The notes beneath the pieces are model-generated. The model had not been told where the DNA came from, searched no databases, and saw only the letters and a list, made by a program, of their open reading frames with translations. The position numbers and the translations under genes are program-made. From positions 583,648 through 632,670 of the forward strand of contig DLHS01000015.1 of the NCBI GenBank assembly GCA_002483345.1: 49,023 nt of DNA, given 5' to 3'. This stretch comes from Bacteroidetes bacterium UBA7662. GTDB taxonomy: Bacteria > Bacteroidota > Bacteroidia > UBA7662. Each line of letters opens with the position of its first letter. Within the stretch, counting starts at the first letter, position 1. Below, piece by piece: positions 1 through 8,021 of this stretch.

Positions 1-46
1 CCATCATAAAAATCAGCGTGCCATTCCCAAACTCCTGAGCGCTTGT

Positions 47-54
47 TATCTTTG
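47..54 (+). promoter_or_regulatory. possible -7 promoter element (TATCTTTG)
   Basis: TATCTTTG fits the Bacteroidota -7 consensus TANNTTTG and ends only five bases before the ATG at 60. If used, transcription would begin at or next to the start codon and the mRNA would be nearly leaderless. No TTTG lies 19-21 bases upstream, so the match is half a promoter. The rest of bases 1-59 shows no gene. Confidence 0.3.
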
Positions 55-59
55 ATATA

Positions 60-608
60 ATGAGCTTAATCCGATGGGCTGTTTCGTTTTTAGTGTTTTT
101 GCCGGCACTGTGTACCGCGCAGATTTACCTGATTGAAAGCGGCACGATCAGACTGCGCTCGGATGCTCCTCTGGAGCTTATAGAGGCCACCAATACGCAG
201 TTCAACGGGGCTATTGACCTGGGGAAGCAAACTTTCCTGATGCAGGTGGTGAACATCGGCTTCAAAGGATTTAACAGCCCCTTACAACAGGAGCATTTTC
301 ACGAAAACTATCTGGAGACCAGTTTTTTTCCAAAATCCACTTTTCAGGGGAAACTCATAGAGCCGGTTGATCTTACCAAAACAGGCGTACAAACCATCCG
401 GGCCAAGGGAAAACTTAACATTCACGGTGTCGCTCAGGAACGCATCATCAAGGCGAATTTGATTGTGAAAGGAAATACCCTTGTTCTTGAAAGTCAGTTC
501 ACGGTATTGCTGGAAGAGCATAATATCTCCATACCGAAAATTGTAAAACAGAAGATAGCTGAAGAAATATACATTGATGTACAGGCGCGTTTGTTACCGA
601 AGTCTTGA
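60..608 (+). CDS. YceI-family lipocalin-like secreted protein
   Basis: Predicted periplasmic YceI-fold protein of 182 residues. Residues 1-20 form a signal peptide (hydrophobic stretch, then ALCTAQ). The YceI hallmarks are the QEHFHENYLE segment with a following FP, the LNIHGV strand, and the ending NISIPKIVKQKIAEE. The family forms an eight-stranded barrel that binds polyisoprenoid-type lipids; the physiological role in this phylum is not settled. It is clearly paralogous to the YceI gene at 5434-5988, which has matching QEHFNENYME, LTIHGV and NIAIPKIV motifs. Its 3' end overlaps the sensor-kinase gene by 32 bases, so the two are probably co-transcribed and translationally coupled. The ATG at 60 is the only start that keeps a full signal peptide. 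Confidence 0.85.
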   Translation: MSLIRWAVSFLVFLPALCTAQIYLIESGTIRLRSDAPLELIEATNTQFNGAIDLGKQTFLMQVVNIGFKGFNSPLQQEHFHENYLETSFFPKSTFQGKLIEPVDLTKTGVQTIRAKGKLNIHGVAQERIIKANLIVKGNTLVLESQFTVLLEEHNISIPKIVKQKIAEEIYIDVQARLLPKS

Positions 609-3393
609 ACTGCTGCTGGTTTTTTTGTGCTGGATAATACCAGCTGCTGCTCAACAGCCTCTGTTACAGCCGGTACAAACCGGTCTGCCGGAGAATACCC
701 GGATCCAAAATATCTATGCTGCTCCCGATGGTTATGTGTATTTCAGCAGCGGCAACAGTATCTTCCGCTTTAACGGTCTCCGGTCGGATAAGCTACCCTT
801 TGTACAAACGCCGGGAGCAAATGTTACCAGCCTTTTCTTCTACCAGAACAGCCTGTGGGCAGGGGCTGAAGATGGCAGTGTATACCTGATGAAGGCAGGC
901 AAGATGTTCAGGTTTAAGCCAGAAGAAGGCCTTCCCGGAGAAAAGATTACTGCTTTTGCTGCCGACGCTGCCGGACAGCTCTGGTTGGGTACCAACGGCG
1001 AGGGGATATATTGCTGGACAGGCAAAAGGCTCTATCATTTCGGAACAGAAGACGGCCTCCCGGATCTCGTTACCCATACCCTGCTTCGCTGGAATAATGA
1101 CATCTGGGCTGGAACAGATGGTGGTTTGGTCAGGCTCAGTCTCTCACAGCAAAACAAAAAAGTCTGGGTGTTCAATACGCAGGCCGGTTTACCAGACAAC
1201 ATTGTCACCCGCCTGATTCCCGGCAAGGAGCGGCTTATCATCGGGTTTCAGGACAGTGGTATCGGTTTTTTTGATGGAAAAACGTATACACCGCTCTCCT
1301 GGTCCCTTCCCCTGGGTGGTGTGAAGTCGTTGGCGCTGATTCAACAGGAGCTGTGGTGGGTAACCCACCGGCAGGAACTGTTTGCTTACGACTTCCTGCA
1401 TCAAAAAGGCAGGCATATACCGCTGCAACTTTCCGGTAAAAAGCTACGCATCCAGGATATGGTTCCTGACCAGGCAGGCAATTTATGGTGGAACAGCAAT
1501 CAGGGGATTTTACGACACAGCACAGCCTTGCTTTGCCTGCCCGTGGAAGAACAGGGTATACAAGCGATACTATCTGACCGCAGGCAACGGCTGTGGTACA
1601 GTACCCTGACAGGGCTTTATGTCCGGGAGCTACCGGGAGCCACTACAAAAATAGGGCTCTCTCAGGGGCCCGTCAATATCATCTCGCTTTTTGAAGACAG
1701 TGCAGGTTACCTCTGGGCAGGTAGTTTCGGGCAGGGCATCTGGAAAATCCATCCTGACAATTTAACCGCAACACACTACGATGCCGGTAACGGGCTCGAC
1801 AACGGCAATGTTTTCAGCATCGCCATGCAAGGAGATTCTTTGTTTCTCGGCACGTTGGGTGGTGTTTATAAGTCAGCTTTAGGGCAACAAAAACATCATT
1901 TTTTGCACGATAACTCATCGGAAGGGCCAGGCAAAGGTTATATTTTTCAGCTTAAGTTCGACCAGCAACAACGGCTTTGGGTAGCCACCGATGGAAAGGG
2001 ATTGTTTGTAAGAGACAAGACCGGTTACCATAACCAAAAAACAGCCGGCATAAAAGCAAGGGTATATACCTCACTGGCAGAAGACAAGGCGGGCAGTATG
2101 TGGTTCAGCTCACCACAGGAGGGTCTTTATGTTTACGACGGCCGTAAAACCAAACATTTCAGCAATATTTCCGGTGAAATCGCAGCGTTGGGTAGTTTGC
2201 GCGACCAATTGTACATCATACATCCGAATGGCATCGACCGGCTGGATACCCGCAGCCGTCAGTATTACCACTGGGGCAAGGCGCAGGGCCTACCCCCGCT
2301 GGAACCCTATACCAATGCCCTTTTTCAGGATAAAAATGAAATATGGCTTGGCGGACAAAAAGAACTGATACGCATTCGCGCAGAAGCACCCTTTTCTCCC
2401 GCTTCCCTGAAGCTGGTATTCAAGGATATCCGTGTTTCCGCCAATCCGTTTGACAGTAGTCGCCATGTGCTTGCTTCAGATGAAAATCAGATTACGTTTG
2501 CCTATGACGGCCTGTGGTATGAAGATCCGGAGGCTGTCCGTTACCGTTTCAAACTGGCAGGTTACGGCAATGCCTGGGTAGTTACCCGAAATCAGGAAAT
2601 TACCTTTCCGAGACTTTCCCCAGGGAAATACACCTTTATGGTGGAGGCGTCTACCCACGAACATTTTGAAGATGCCGCCCGATTGACCTGGTCGTTTGAA
2701 ATCAAACCTCCTTTTTATGAGCGCTGGTGGTTTTTGCTGCTCCTGTCTGTCCTGCTGTTTGCTGCCATATACGTTTATATCAGAACCCGCGACCGCCGAC
2801 TGAAAAAACAGGCCAGGGTGGAGCAGGAAAAAATACAGGCGCAGTTTGAAACTCTCAAGAGCCAGGTTTCTCCCCATTTTTTATTCAACAGCTTTAATAC
2901 CTTGTTGTCACTCATTGAGACCGATCCCAAAAAAGCAGCGGTGTATGTAGAGAAACTTTCCGATTTATTCAGGAACATACTCCGTTACCGGGAGCTTGAT
3001 CTGATTAGTCTGAAAGAAGAACTCAGCCTTATCAAAGCTTATGCCTATTTACAGGAACAACGATTTGGTAAAAATTTCAGATTGGAAATTGTTTTAAGTG
3101 AAGCGAGTCAGCAGAGCCTTATTCCTCCTCTTACCCTCCAGTTACTGCTCGAGAATGCGATCAAACACAATATTATTACCCATCAGAAACCGCTGCTGGT
3201 TTCCATTAAGACAGAAGGAGACTGGCTGGTAGTAACCAATAACCTGCAGGCCAAACCTAATCCTGAGTTATCGACCGGTTTCGGATTAAGAAGCATCAGC
3301 GACCGTTACAAATTGCTTTCAGAGCGTCAGATCCGCATTGAACCAGGGGATACCCACTATAAAATCAGCTTACCACTACTTTACGCCGTATGA
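577..3393 (+). CDS. LytS-type sensor histidine kinase with two-component propeller and Y_Y_Y domains
   Basis: Membrane sensor kinase of 938 residues counted from the ATG at 577; a TTG directly before it is less likely. A signal sequence (LLLVFLCWIIPAAAQ) precedes about 600 residues of two-component-regulator propeller repeats, with recurring D..G..W.G....G...... units such as AADAAGQLWLGTNGEGIY. A Y_Y_Y-like domain follows (about 620-708), then one membrane helix at about 717-735 and a short coiled coil. The cytoplasmic part is a His_kinase (PF06580) domain with phospho-acceptor His767 in SPHFLFNSFN, an N-box centred on Asn860 (LLLENAIKHN) and a GFG box at 901-903. Unlike hybrid HTCS proteins it has no receiver or AraC domain. 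It overlaps the LytTR regulator by four bases (ATGA), its evident partner. The sensed signal is unknown. Confidence 0.92.
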   Translation: MYRRVCYRSLELLLVFLCWIIPAAAQQPLLQPVQTGLPENTRIQNIYAAPDGYVYFSSGNSIFRFNGLRSDKLPFVQTPGANVTSLFFYQNSLWAGAEDGSVYLMKAGKMFRFKPEEGLPGEKITAFAADAAGQLWLGTNGEGIYCWTGKRLYHFGTEDGLPDLVTHTLLRWNNDIWAGTDGGLVRLSLSQQNKKVWVFNTQAGLPDNIVTRLIPGKERLIIGFQDSGIGFFDGKTYTPLSWSLPLGGVKSLALIQQELWWVTHRQELFAYDFLHQKGRHIPLQLSGKKLRIQDMVPDQAGNLWWNSNQGILRHSTALLCLPVEEQGIQAILSDRRQRLWYSTLTGLYVRELPGATTKIGLSQGPVNIISLFEDSAGYLWAGSFGQGIWKIHPDNLTATHYDAGNGLDNGNVFSIAMQGDSLFLGTLGGVYKSALGQQKHHFLHDNSSEGPGKGYIFQLKFDQQQRLWVATDGKGLFVRDKTGYHNQKTAGIKARVYTSLAEDKAGSMWFSSPQEGLYVYDGRKTKHFSNISGEIAALGSLRDQLYIIHPNGIDRLDTRSRQYYHWGKAQGLPPLEPYTNALFQDKNEIWLGGQKELIRIRAEAPFSPASLKLVFKDIRVSANPFDSSRHVLASDENQITFAYDGLWYEDPEAVRYRFKLAGYGNAWVVTRNQEITFPRLSPGKYTFMVEASTHEHFEDAARLTWSFEIKPPFYERWWFLLLLSVLLFAAIYVYIRTRDRRLKKQARVEQEKIQAQFETLKSQVSPHFLFNSFNTLLSLIETDPKKAAVYVEKLSDLFRNILRYRELDLISLKEELSLIKAYAYLQEQRFGKNFRLEIVLSEASQQSLIPPLTLQLLLENAIKHNIITHQKPLLVSIKTEGDWLVVTNNLQAKPNPELSTGFGLRSISDRYKLLSERQIRIEPGDTHYKISLPLLYAV

Positions 3394-4151
3394 AAATTAT
3401 ACTTTTAGAAGATGAAGTTCCGGCTTTGCAACGGCTGGAAAACATGCTCCTTACCCACTTACCTCAGCATGAGGTTGTTGCCAGACTGGACAGCCTGCAG
3501 GCTGCCCGGGAATGGCTTGAAAGTGGTGCCAAAGCGGATTTATTGCTGGCAGACATTCAGCTGGGAGATGGCATGAGCCTCGGTTTTTTTAAAGAAGAAA
3601 ACTGGCAGATACCCGTGATTTTCACCACTGCATACGATGATTACACCTTGCAGGCGTTCAAACTAAACAGCATCGACTATCTGCTCAAGCCAATCAAGGT
3701 GGAAGAACTGATGGGTGCTATCCAGAAACACGAAAAACAGCTGACTGAAAAACAAGCCGGCTGGATTGACTATGCCCAACTGGCCGATGCTTTGAATAAA
3801 AGGCAGCAACAATTTCAGACCAGACTGCTCATCCGCTACGGTCAAACCCTTAAGGCCGTTGAAATAGACAGCGTAGCCTATTTTTATGTCGATAACAGGG
3901 TTGTTTCACTGCATGGTTTTGATGGCAAAAATCTGCCCATTGACCAGACCCTGGAAGAACTGGAGCAACTGCTTGACCCTAAGAAATTTTTCCGCATCAA
4001 CCGTAAAGTAATCGTGCATATCCGGGCCATTAAAAGTATGCATGCCTACTCCCGCGCACGCGTACATCTCAAGCTTGAGCCCGACACCGAAGCAGACACC
4101 CTGGTAAGCTCTGAACGGTCTCCTTCTTTCAAAAAATGGCTTGAAGGCTGA
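3390..4151 (+). CDS. LytTR-family DNA-binding response regulator
   Basis: Response regulator of 253 residues. The receiver domain (1-115) has acidic-pocket residues around LEDE (7-9), phospho-acceptor Asp55 in LLLADIQL, Thr79/Thr80 and Lys100-Pro101. A LytTR DNA-binding domain fills about 145-253, with the FFRINRKVIVH and HLKLEPDTE segments usual for the fold. The start codon overlaps the kinase stop in an ATGA, so the pair is translationally coupled. LytTR proteins bind direct repeats in promoters and often control secreted or envelope functions. The flanking YceI and cytochrome genes are candidate targets, which is inference only. Confidence 0.93.
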   Translation: MKIILLEDEVPALQRLENMLLTHLPQHEVVARLDSLQAAREWLESGAKADLLLADIQLGDGMSLGFFKEENWQIPVIFTTAYDDYTLQAFKLNSIDYLLKPIKVEELMGAIQKHEKQLTEKQAGWIDYAQLADALNKRQQQFQTRLLIRYGQTLKAVEIDSVAYFYVDNRVVSLHGFDGKNLPIDQTLEELEQLLDPKKFFRINRKVIVHIRAIKSMHAYSRARVHLKLEPDTEADTLVSSERSPSFKKWLEG

Positions 4152-4258
4152 GGATTTAATCCTTTCAGCATCGCGTTCAGTCACAACTTTAACGGGTTCA
4201 GCCAGATGTAGTATTGCCGATAATCCGGAATGATGACCTTAGTTCCATCAAACGGGCT

Positions 4259-4987
4259 ATGAAACAGGCATTGTTCTCCTTTCTTCTTATTCTTGCGACG
4301 GTTGGTTGTCAGCATGAACCGGTAACCCCGGTTATCATAAACACTGGCGGGAACGACGGTGGCTCAGGAACCGGTGGCGTGCATAACGGAATTCCCTGCA
4401 ATGCGGATACCGTGTATTTTGAGCAGGATATCCTCCCCCTGCTGGTAAGCAATTGTGCCATGCCGGGTTGCCACGATGCAGGTACTGCGCAGGAAAATGT
4501 GATTCTTACCAATTACCAGCATATTATTCAAACCGGAGAAATTGTAGCAGGTTTCCCCGATGGAAGCGAGCTTTTTGAAAAAATTACCGAAAATGACCTG
4601 GATGACCGTATGCCCCCTCTTCCGGCAGCCGGATTATCAACAGATCAAATTGCCCTGGTAAGGAAATGGATTCAGCAAGGGGCTCAAAACAACCGTTGTA
4701 ACAGCAACAACGGGCCATGTGACACCAGCAACATCAGTTTCTCAGGACATATAAAGCCTGTCTTGCAAGGCAACTGTGTGGGCTGTCATCATGCATCGCT
4801 GAGTTCGGGTGGCATCAATTTATCTACCCATGCCGGGGTAGTTTCGGCTGCGACAAGCGGAAGACTGACCGGGGCAGTCAGACATCAGACCGGTTATGTT
4901 TCTATGCCTCCGGGCGGGAATGCCCTCGACAGTTGTAATATTGCTAAAATTGAATACTGGATTCTAAAAGGTCTCCCCAATAACTAA
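4259..4987 (+). CDS. c-type cytochrome lipoprotein with two haem-binding motifs
   Basis: Exported lipoprotein of 242 residues. The ATG at 4259 gives a clean lipoprotein signal (MKQALFSFLLILATVGC, lipidated Cys17); the longer reading from TTG at 4214 would bury it. A Gly/Asn-rich linker (about 28-43) follows. The first haem site is the spaced form CAMPGCH (Cys66, Cys71, His72), with possible distal ligand Met118 in DRMPPL. The second is canonical CVGCH (Cys173, Cys176, His177), with Met216 in VSMPPGG. This two-domain layout resembles Planctomycete-type cytochrome C domains that are common as surface lipoproteins in Bacteroidota. It probably transfers electrons at the envelope, partner unknown. 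It lies between the LytTR pair and a second YceI gene on the same strand. Confidence 0.8.
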   Translation: MKQALFSFLLILATVGCQHEPVTPVIINTGGNDGGSGTGGVHNGIPCNADTVYFEQDILPLLVSNCAMPGCHDAGTAQENVILTNYQHIIQTGEIVAGFPDGSELFEKITENDLDDRMPPLPAAGLSTDQIALVRKWIQQGAQNNRCNSNNGPCDTSNISFSGHIKPVLQGNCVGCHHASLSSGGINLSTHAGVVSAATSGRLTGAVRHQTGYVSMPPGGNALDSCNIAKIEYWILKGLPNN

Positions 4988-5000
4988 TAAAACCAAGCGT

Positions 5001-5414
5001 ATGAAAAACTGGAAAAAAATTATTCTTATGGCCTTTGTGGCAGGAGTCATTGGTGGCTCGGTAGGTCTTTATCTGTTCTTCAAACCCGTTTCAAGCACCG
5101 CCAAACTTGATACGGAGGTAAGAGAAACAGCCACTGTATTGTTTCAGCAGTACAGTGAAGATGAAAACAGTGCCAATGCCCGTTTTCTGGGTAAAGTAGT
5201 GGAAGTGCGTGGTAAAGTCATAGATATCCGCACCACCGATGCCGGGAAGCCGGCACTTGTTCTGGAGACGGACGATGCCATTTTTGGTGTTCTCTGTGAA
5301 CTGGAAGATGAAAAAGCAGCCAAAAGTCTTCAGACAGGTTCTGAAATCACCGTGAAAGGTGTCTGTACAGGCATGCTTCTTGATGTAGTGCTTACCCGTT
5401 GTGTTATTCTGTAA
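5001..5414 (+). CDS. membrane-anchored OB-fold (tRNA_anti-like) protein
   Basis: Small protein of 137 residues. One N-terminal membrane helix (about 8-27, IILMAFVAGVIGGSVGLYLF) is followed by an OB-fold like the tRNA_anti-like family, with the strands FLGKVVEVRGKVIDI, ALVLETDDAIFGVLCEL and GSEITVKGVCTGML. The domain should face the periplasm. Such proteins are usually found beside YceI and cytochrome genes in this phylum, as here; a nucleic-acid role is not implied by the fold. It starts 13 bases after the cytochrome gene and ends 19 bases before a YceI gene, consistent with one operon. Confidence 0.72.
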   Translation: MKNWKKIILMAFVAGVIGGSVGLYLFFKPVSSTAKLDTEVRETATVLFQQYSEDENSANARFLGKVVEVRGKVIDIRTTDAGKPALVLETDDAIFGVLCELEDEKAAKSLQTGSEITVKGVCTGMLLDVVLTRCVIL

Positions 5415-5433
5415 TTCTTAAAATTCTCCTGAT

Positions 5434-5988
5434 ATGAAAAAATTAGTGTTCACCCTCCTGTTCATCGGTGTTGCATCGTTCAGTTTTGCGCAGGAAAAGT
5501 ATATGACGCGTAACGGCAATGTGTCGTTTATTGCTGAAGGTGTTGTAAAAGACGGCGTGCAGGCCAAAAACGACCAGGCTGCCTGTGTATTAAATGCTTC
5601 CAGCGGAGAAGTGGTTTTTCAGATTCTCATCCAGTCTTTCCAGTTTGAAAAAGCACTGATGCAGGAGCACTTCAATGAAAATTACATGGAGTCGCACAAA
5701 TTTCCGAAAGCCATGCTCAAAGGAAAAATAAACGAATGGAAAAGTATTGATTTGTCCAAAAACGGAGACTACAAAGTAACTGTTACAGGCGATCTCACCA
5801 TTCACGGTGTAACTAAAAAAGTAACCGAAAATGGCAAAGTAGAGGTTCGGGATGGAAAAGTAAGACTTACCTCAGACTTTGGCGTAACGCTGGCTGATTA
5901 CAACATCGCCATACCCAAAATTGTGGAAGATAAAATTGCCAAACAGGCGAAGGTCAGTCTGGTGATGGCACTTGAAAAAACCAAATAA
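5434..5988 (+). CDS. YceI-family lipocalin-like secreted protein (second copy)
   Basis: Secreted YceI-fold protein of 184 residues with a clear signal peptide (MKKLVFTLLFIGVASFSFAQ). Its core motifs are QEHFNENYME, FPKAMLKGKI, GDLTIHGVTKKV and a C-terminal LADYNIAIPKIVEDKIAKQ. It is the closest relative of the YceI gene at 60-608 in this window, so the two bracket the sensor/regulator/cytochrome genes, probably through local duplication. A strong intrinsic terminator follows 36 bases after the stop codon and closes the operon. Confidence 0.88.
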   Translation: MKKLVFTLLFIGVASFSFAQEKYMTRNGNVSFIAEGVVKDGVQAKNDQAACVLNASSGEVVFQILIQSFQFEKALMQEHFNENYMESHKFPKAMLKGKINEWKSIDLSKNGDYKVTVTGDLTIHGVTKKVTENGKVEVRDGKVRLTSDFGVTLADYNIAIPKIVEDKIAKQAKVSLVMALEKTK

Positions 5989-6023
5989 GAAACACCTGTC
6001 AAGCTTCAGGTTTATTAGTGGCG

Positions 6024-6058
6024 ACCCCGTTGTCTTGCATGGCAGCGGGGTTTTTATT
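6024..6058 (+). terminator. intrinsic terminator of the YceI/cytochrome operon
   Basis: A ten-pair stem (ACCCCGTTGT with GCAGCGGGGT, two G-U pairs) with an eight-base loop is followed by TTTTT. On the minus strand no T-run follows the hairpin, so it serves the plus-strand genes. Confidence 0.85.
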
Positions 6059-6066
6059 TGTCACTG

Positions 6067-7746
6067 CTAAATAGTCGCGATGAAGGACTCCAGATTTTTG
6101 GTATTAACGAGTCCGAATTTCTTTTTCAGCCTGTACCTGCTTTTCCATACCGTGGAAGGGGAAACCCCCAACATATTGGCTATTTCATCCGTTGACTCAA
6201 TACCCAGTTTAAGCAGGGCTGCCAGGCGCATTTCTGCTTTACTCAGGTCCGGGTATTTATCGCGCAGTTTATTGAAGAAGTCTTTGTGCACCCGTTCAAA
6301 AAGTCTTTTAAAATCATCCCACTCTGCCTCTGTAAGCAAACGGGCATTGATAAGTTGCTCCACCCTGTCTGCATAAGCTTCATCTTCCTGCGCTTCATAG
6401 CCGTTTTTGTGGAGTAATTGCATTTTTAGTTCGTTCAGCAATACATTTTTACGGACCAGGGTATTTATAAAATGATGCAGTTTTTCTGTATTGAGTTTGA
6501 TTTTTTGCCTGGCCATATCCAGTTCCAGGTTTAGCAGGAGTTCTTTCTTTTTCCTTTGAACTTCTCTGGTGCGGTAAAACTGTGCAACTATGATTACCAC
6601 CAATATCAGAACTGCAATCAGGGCGTAATATATTTTTTTCTGAAAAAGCTGAAGTTGCTGCTGCTTCTCCTGCGCATGCTCATTTTCAAGCATTGCCAGA
6701 TTCCATTGTTTTAATTTTTCATAATGAGATAAGGCTGATCTGGAGGCTGCAATACCATAATAGTAAACAGAATCTGCCTGACCGGTCTGGTGGTACGCAC
6801 GACACATAATCAGCTCTCCTGCCATTTTATTCCAGGAATGCAACGTCATGTGTGCCATGGCTTTCTGGACAGCGCCAATGGCTTTTTCACCCTGTTCCAG
6901 GGCGATGTACACATGGGCGTTGATGAGCTCAACCCATGCAAGCAGGGAGGCTGCATTGGAGGCAACGGCTATTTCATAACTTTTTTTCAGATAGAACTGC
7001 GCTTCCGGAATGTCGCCTGAAAACAACCGCCACTCTGCATAAGTGCAGTATGTCCTGGAAAGCTGTTCTGCATCTCCTCCCCAAATGGAAAGCAGTCTTA
7101 TGGCCTCTTCAAAATAACGGCCTGCTGCTTCCGGCCTTTTGTTGTATCTGAAGATGTTGCCTTGCTGAACGATTGAACTCGCCATACCCATGGTATCCCT
7201 GGCATTGGTCAGCAATCTGATGGCTTCCAGGTTGTTTTCATGCGCATGATCGTAATTTTCCAGCCAGTACATCAGACGGGCTTTGAGGGCCAGTGCTCTG
7301 CCAAGTCCTGCTGAATCCTTTTGTGTATGGTAGATGTCCTGTGCTTTGAGCAGAAGCGGGAACATTTCCTCAAACTTAAAATTGTTCTCAATAAGAACAT
7401 TTGCCATTACGAGATAGGCATCTCCCCTTTTTACATCCAGTTTATATTTTACGGCAATGGTATCGGCTTTGTGACAGGCCAGAAGGGCTTCCTCATAACA
7501 CCCGTCTCGTAAATACAAGTCTCCTGTCACCAATAGCAGATCAAGCTGTTTTTTTACATCTCCTCCCCTGTAAGCATCCCTTAGCTGGTTTTCGGCATAC
7601 CGGATTCTGTCCTGGAGCTTGGGATACTGTCTGTTCAGCGAAGCCAGTAACTGAGCGTAGCTGTTGGGTTCCGCCTCCAATCCCCTGGCAGGAAGCCAAA
7701 ACAAGAGGCAGAAAAATAAAAGACAGCCGATGACCGGTATTCTCAT
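6067..7746 (-). CDS. TPR-repeat membrane regulator with C-terminal LuxR-like HTH
   Basis: Protein of 559 residues. After a signal sequence (about 1-22) comes a helical TPR region (about 25-330) of the kind found in SusR/LuxR-type sensors of this phylum. One membrane helix follows (about 364-386, YYALIAVLILVVIIVAQF), then a basic coiled coil, and a C-terminal helix-turn-helix in which LSKAEMRLAALLKLGIES leads into TDEIANMLGVSPSTVWKSRYRLKKK. Periplasmic TPRs joined to a cytoplasmic HTH suggest a one-component, membrane-bound transcription regulator. No kinase or receiver domain is visible. It is divergent from the giant T9SS gene at 8022 and shares its 275-base intergenic region, so that gene is a plausible target. 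Confidence 0.8.
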   Translation of the reverse strand: MRIPVIGCLLFFCLLFWLPARGLEAEPNSYAQLLASLNRQYPKLQDRIRYAENQLRDAYRGGDVKKQLDLLLVTGDLYLRDGCYEEALLACHKADTIAVKYKLDVKRGDAYLVMANVLIENNFKFEEMFPLLLKAQDIYHTQKDSAGLGRALALKARLMYWLENYDHAHENNLEAIRLLTNARDTMGMASSIVQQGNIFRYNKRPEAAGRYFEEAIRLLSIWGGDAEQLSRTYCTYAEWRLFSGDIPEAQFYLKKSYEIAVASNAASLLAWVELINAHVYIALEQGEKAIGAVQKAMAHMTLHSWNKMAGELIMCRAYHQTGQADSVYYYGIAASRSALSHYEKLKQWNLAMLENEHAQEKQQQLQLFQKKIYYALIAVLILVVIIVAQFYRTREVQRKKKELLLNLELDMARQKIKLNTEKLHHFINTLVRKNVLLNELKMQLLHKNGYEAQEDEAYADRVEQLINARLLTEAEWDDFKRLFERVHKDFFNKLRDKYPDLSKAEMRLAALLKLGIESTDEIANMLGVSPSTVWKSRYRLKKKFGLVNTKNLESFIATI

Positions 7747-7776
7747 TTCGATTTGGAAGAGATATTAGCTCCCAAT

Positions 7777-7784
7777 CAAATTTA
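7777..7784 (-). promoter_or_regulatory. possible -7 element (TAAATTTG) of the TPR regulator gene
   Basis: Read on the minus strand, TAAATTTG matches TANNTTTG and lies 31-38 bases before the start codon at 7746. No TTTG is present at the expected -33 position, so support is partial. Confidence 0.3.
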
Positions 7785-7896
7785 GGCAATCCAGCCCTTA
7801 GAATTCATGCCGTTGGTGAATTGTGACAAAAGGAGGCAAAACCGTTGCTGACCCGATAGTGCGGTTAACATGAATGCATTCATTATTTAAAAGCCT

Positions 7897-7924
7897 TGTC
7901 CAAGATGTCCAAGTTTTGTCCAAG
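7897..7924 (+). repeat. three direct repeats of TGTCCAAG
   Basis: TGTCCAAG occurs at 7897-7904, 7906-7913 and 7917-7924, with starts 9 and 11 bases apart, close to one DNA helical turn. The array lies about 100-125 bases upstream of the giant secreted-protein gene. Phased short direct repeats are a usual form for activator binding sites; the binding protein is unknown. Confidence 0.6.
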
Positions 7925-7970
7925 ACATAAAAATTGGGTAAAGGGGTAAAAAACATTCATTTGTCTAAGC

Positions 7971-7995
7971 GTCATCCGGAAATGTACCGGATGAC
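7971..7995 (+). promoter_or_regulatory. perfect inverted repeat GTCATCCGG-N7-CCGGATGAC
   Basis: The arms are nine bases, perfectly matched, with a seven-base spacer, ending 26 bases before the ATG at 8022. No T-run follows, so it is not a terminator. It could be an operator or, if transcribed, a stable hairpin in the 5' leader. Confidence 0.55.
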
Positions 7996-8021
7996 CACTA
8001 AAACTCAAACCTCTTAACTCA

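Noticed and set aside
4214..4258. TTG start for the cytochrome lipoprotein
   Set aside because: It would place 15 residues before a complete lipoprotein signal sequence; ATG at 4259 is preferred.
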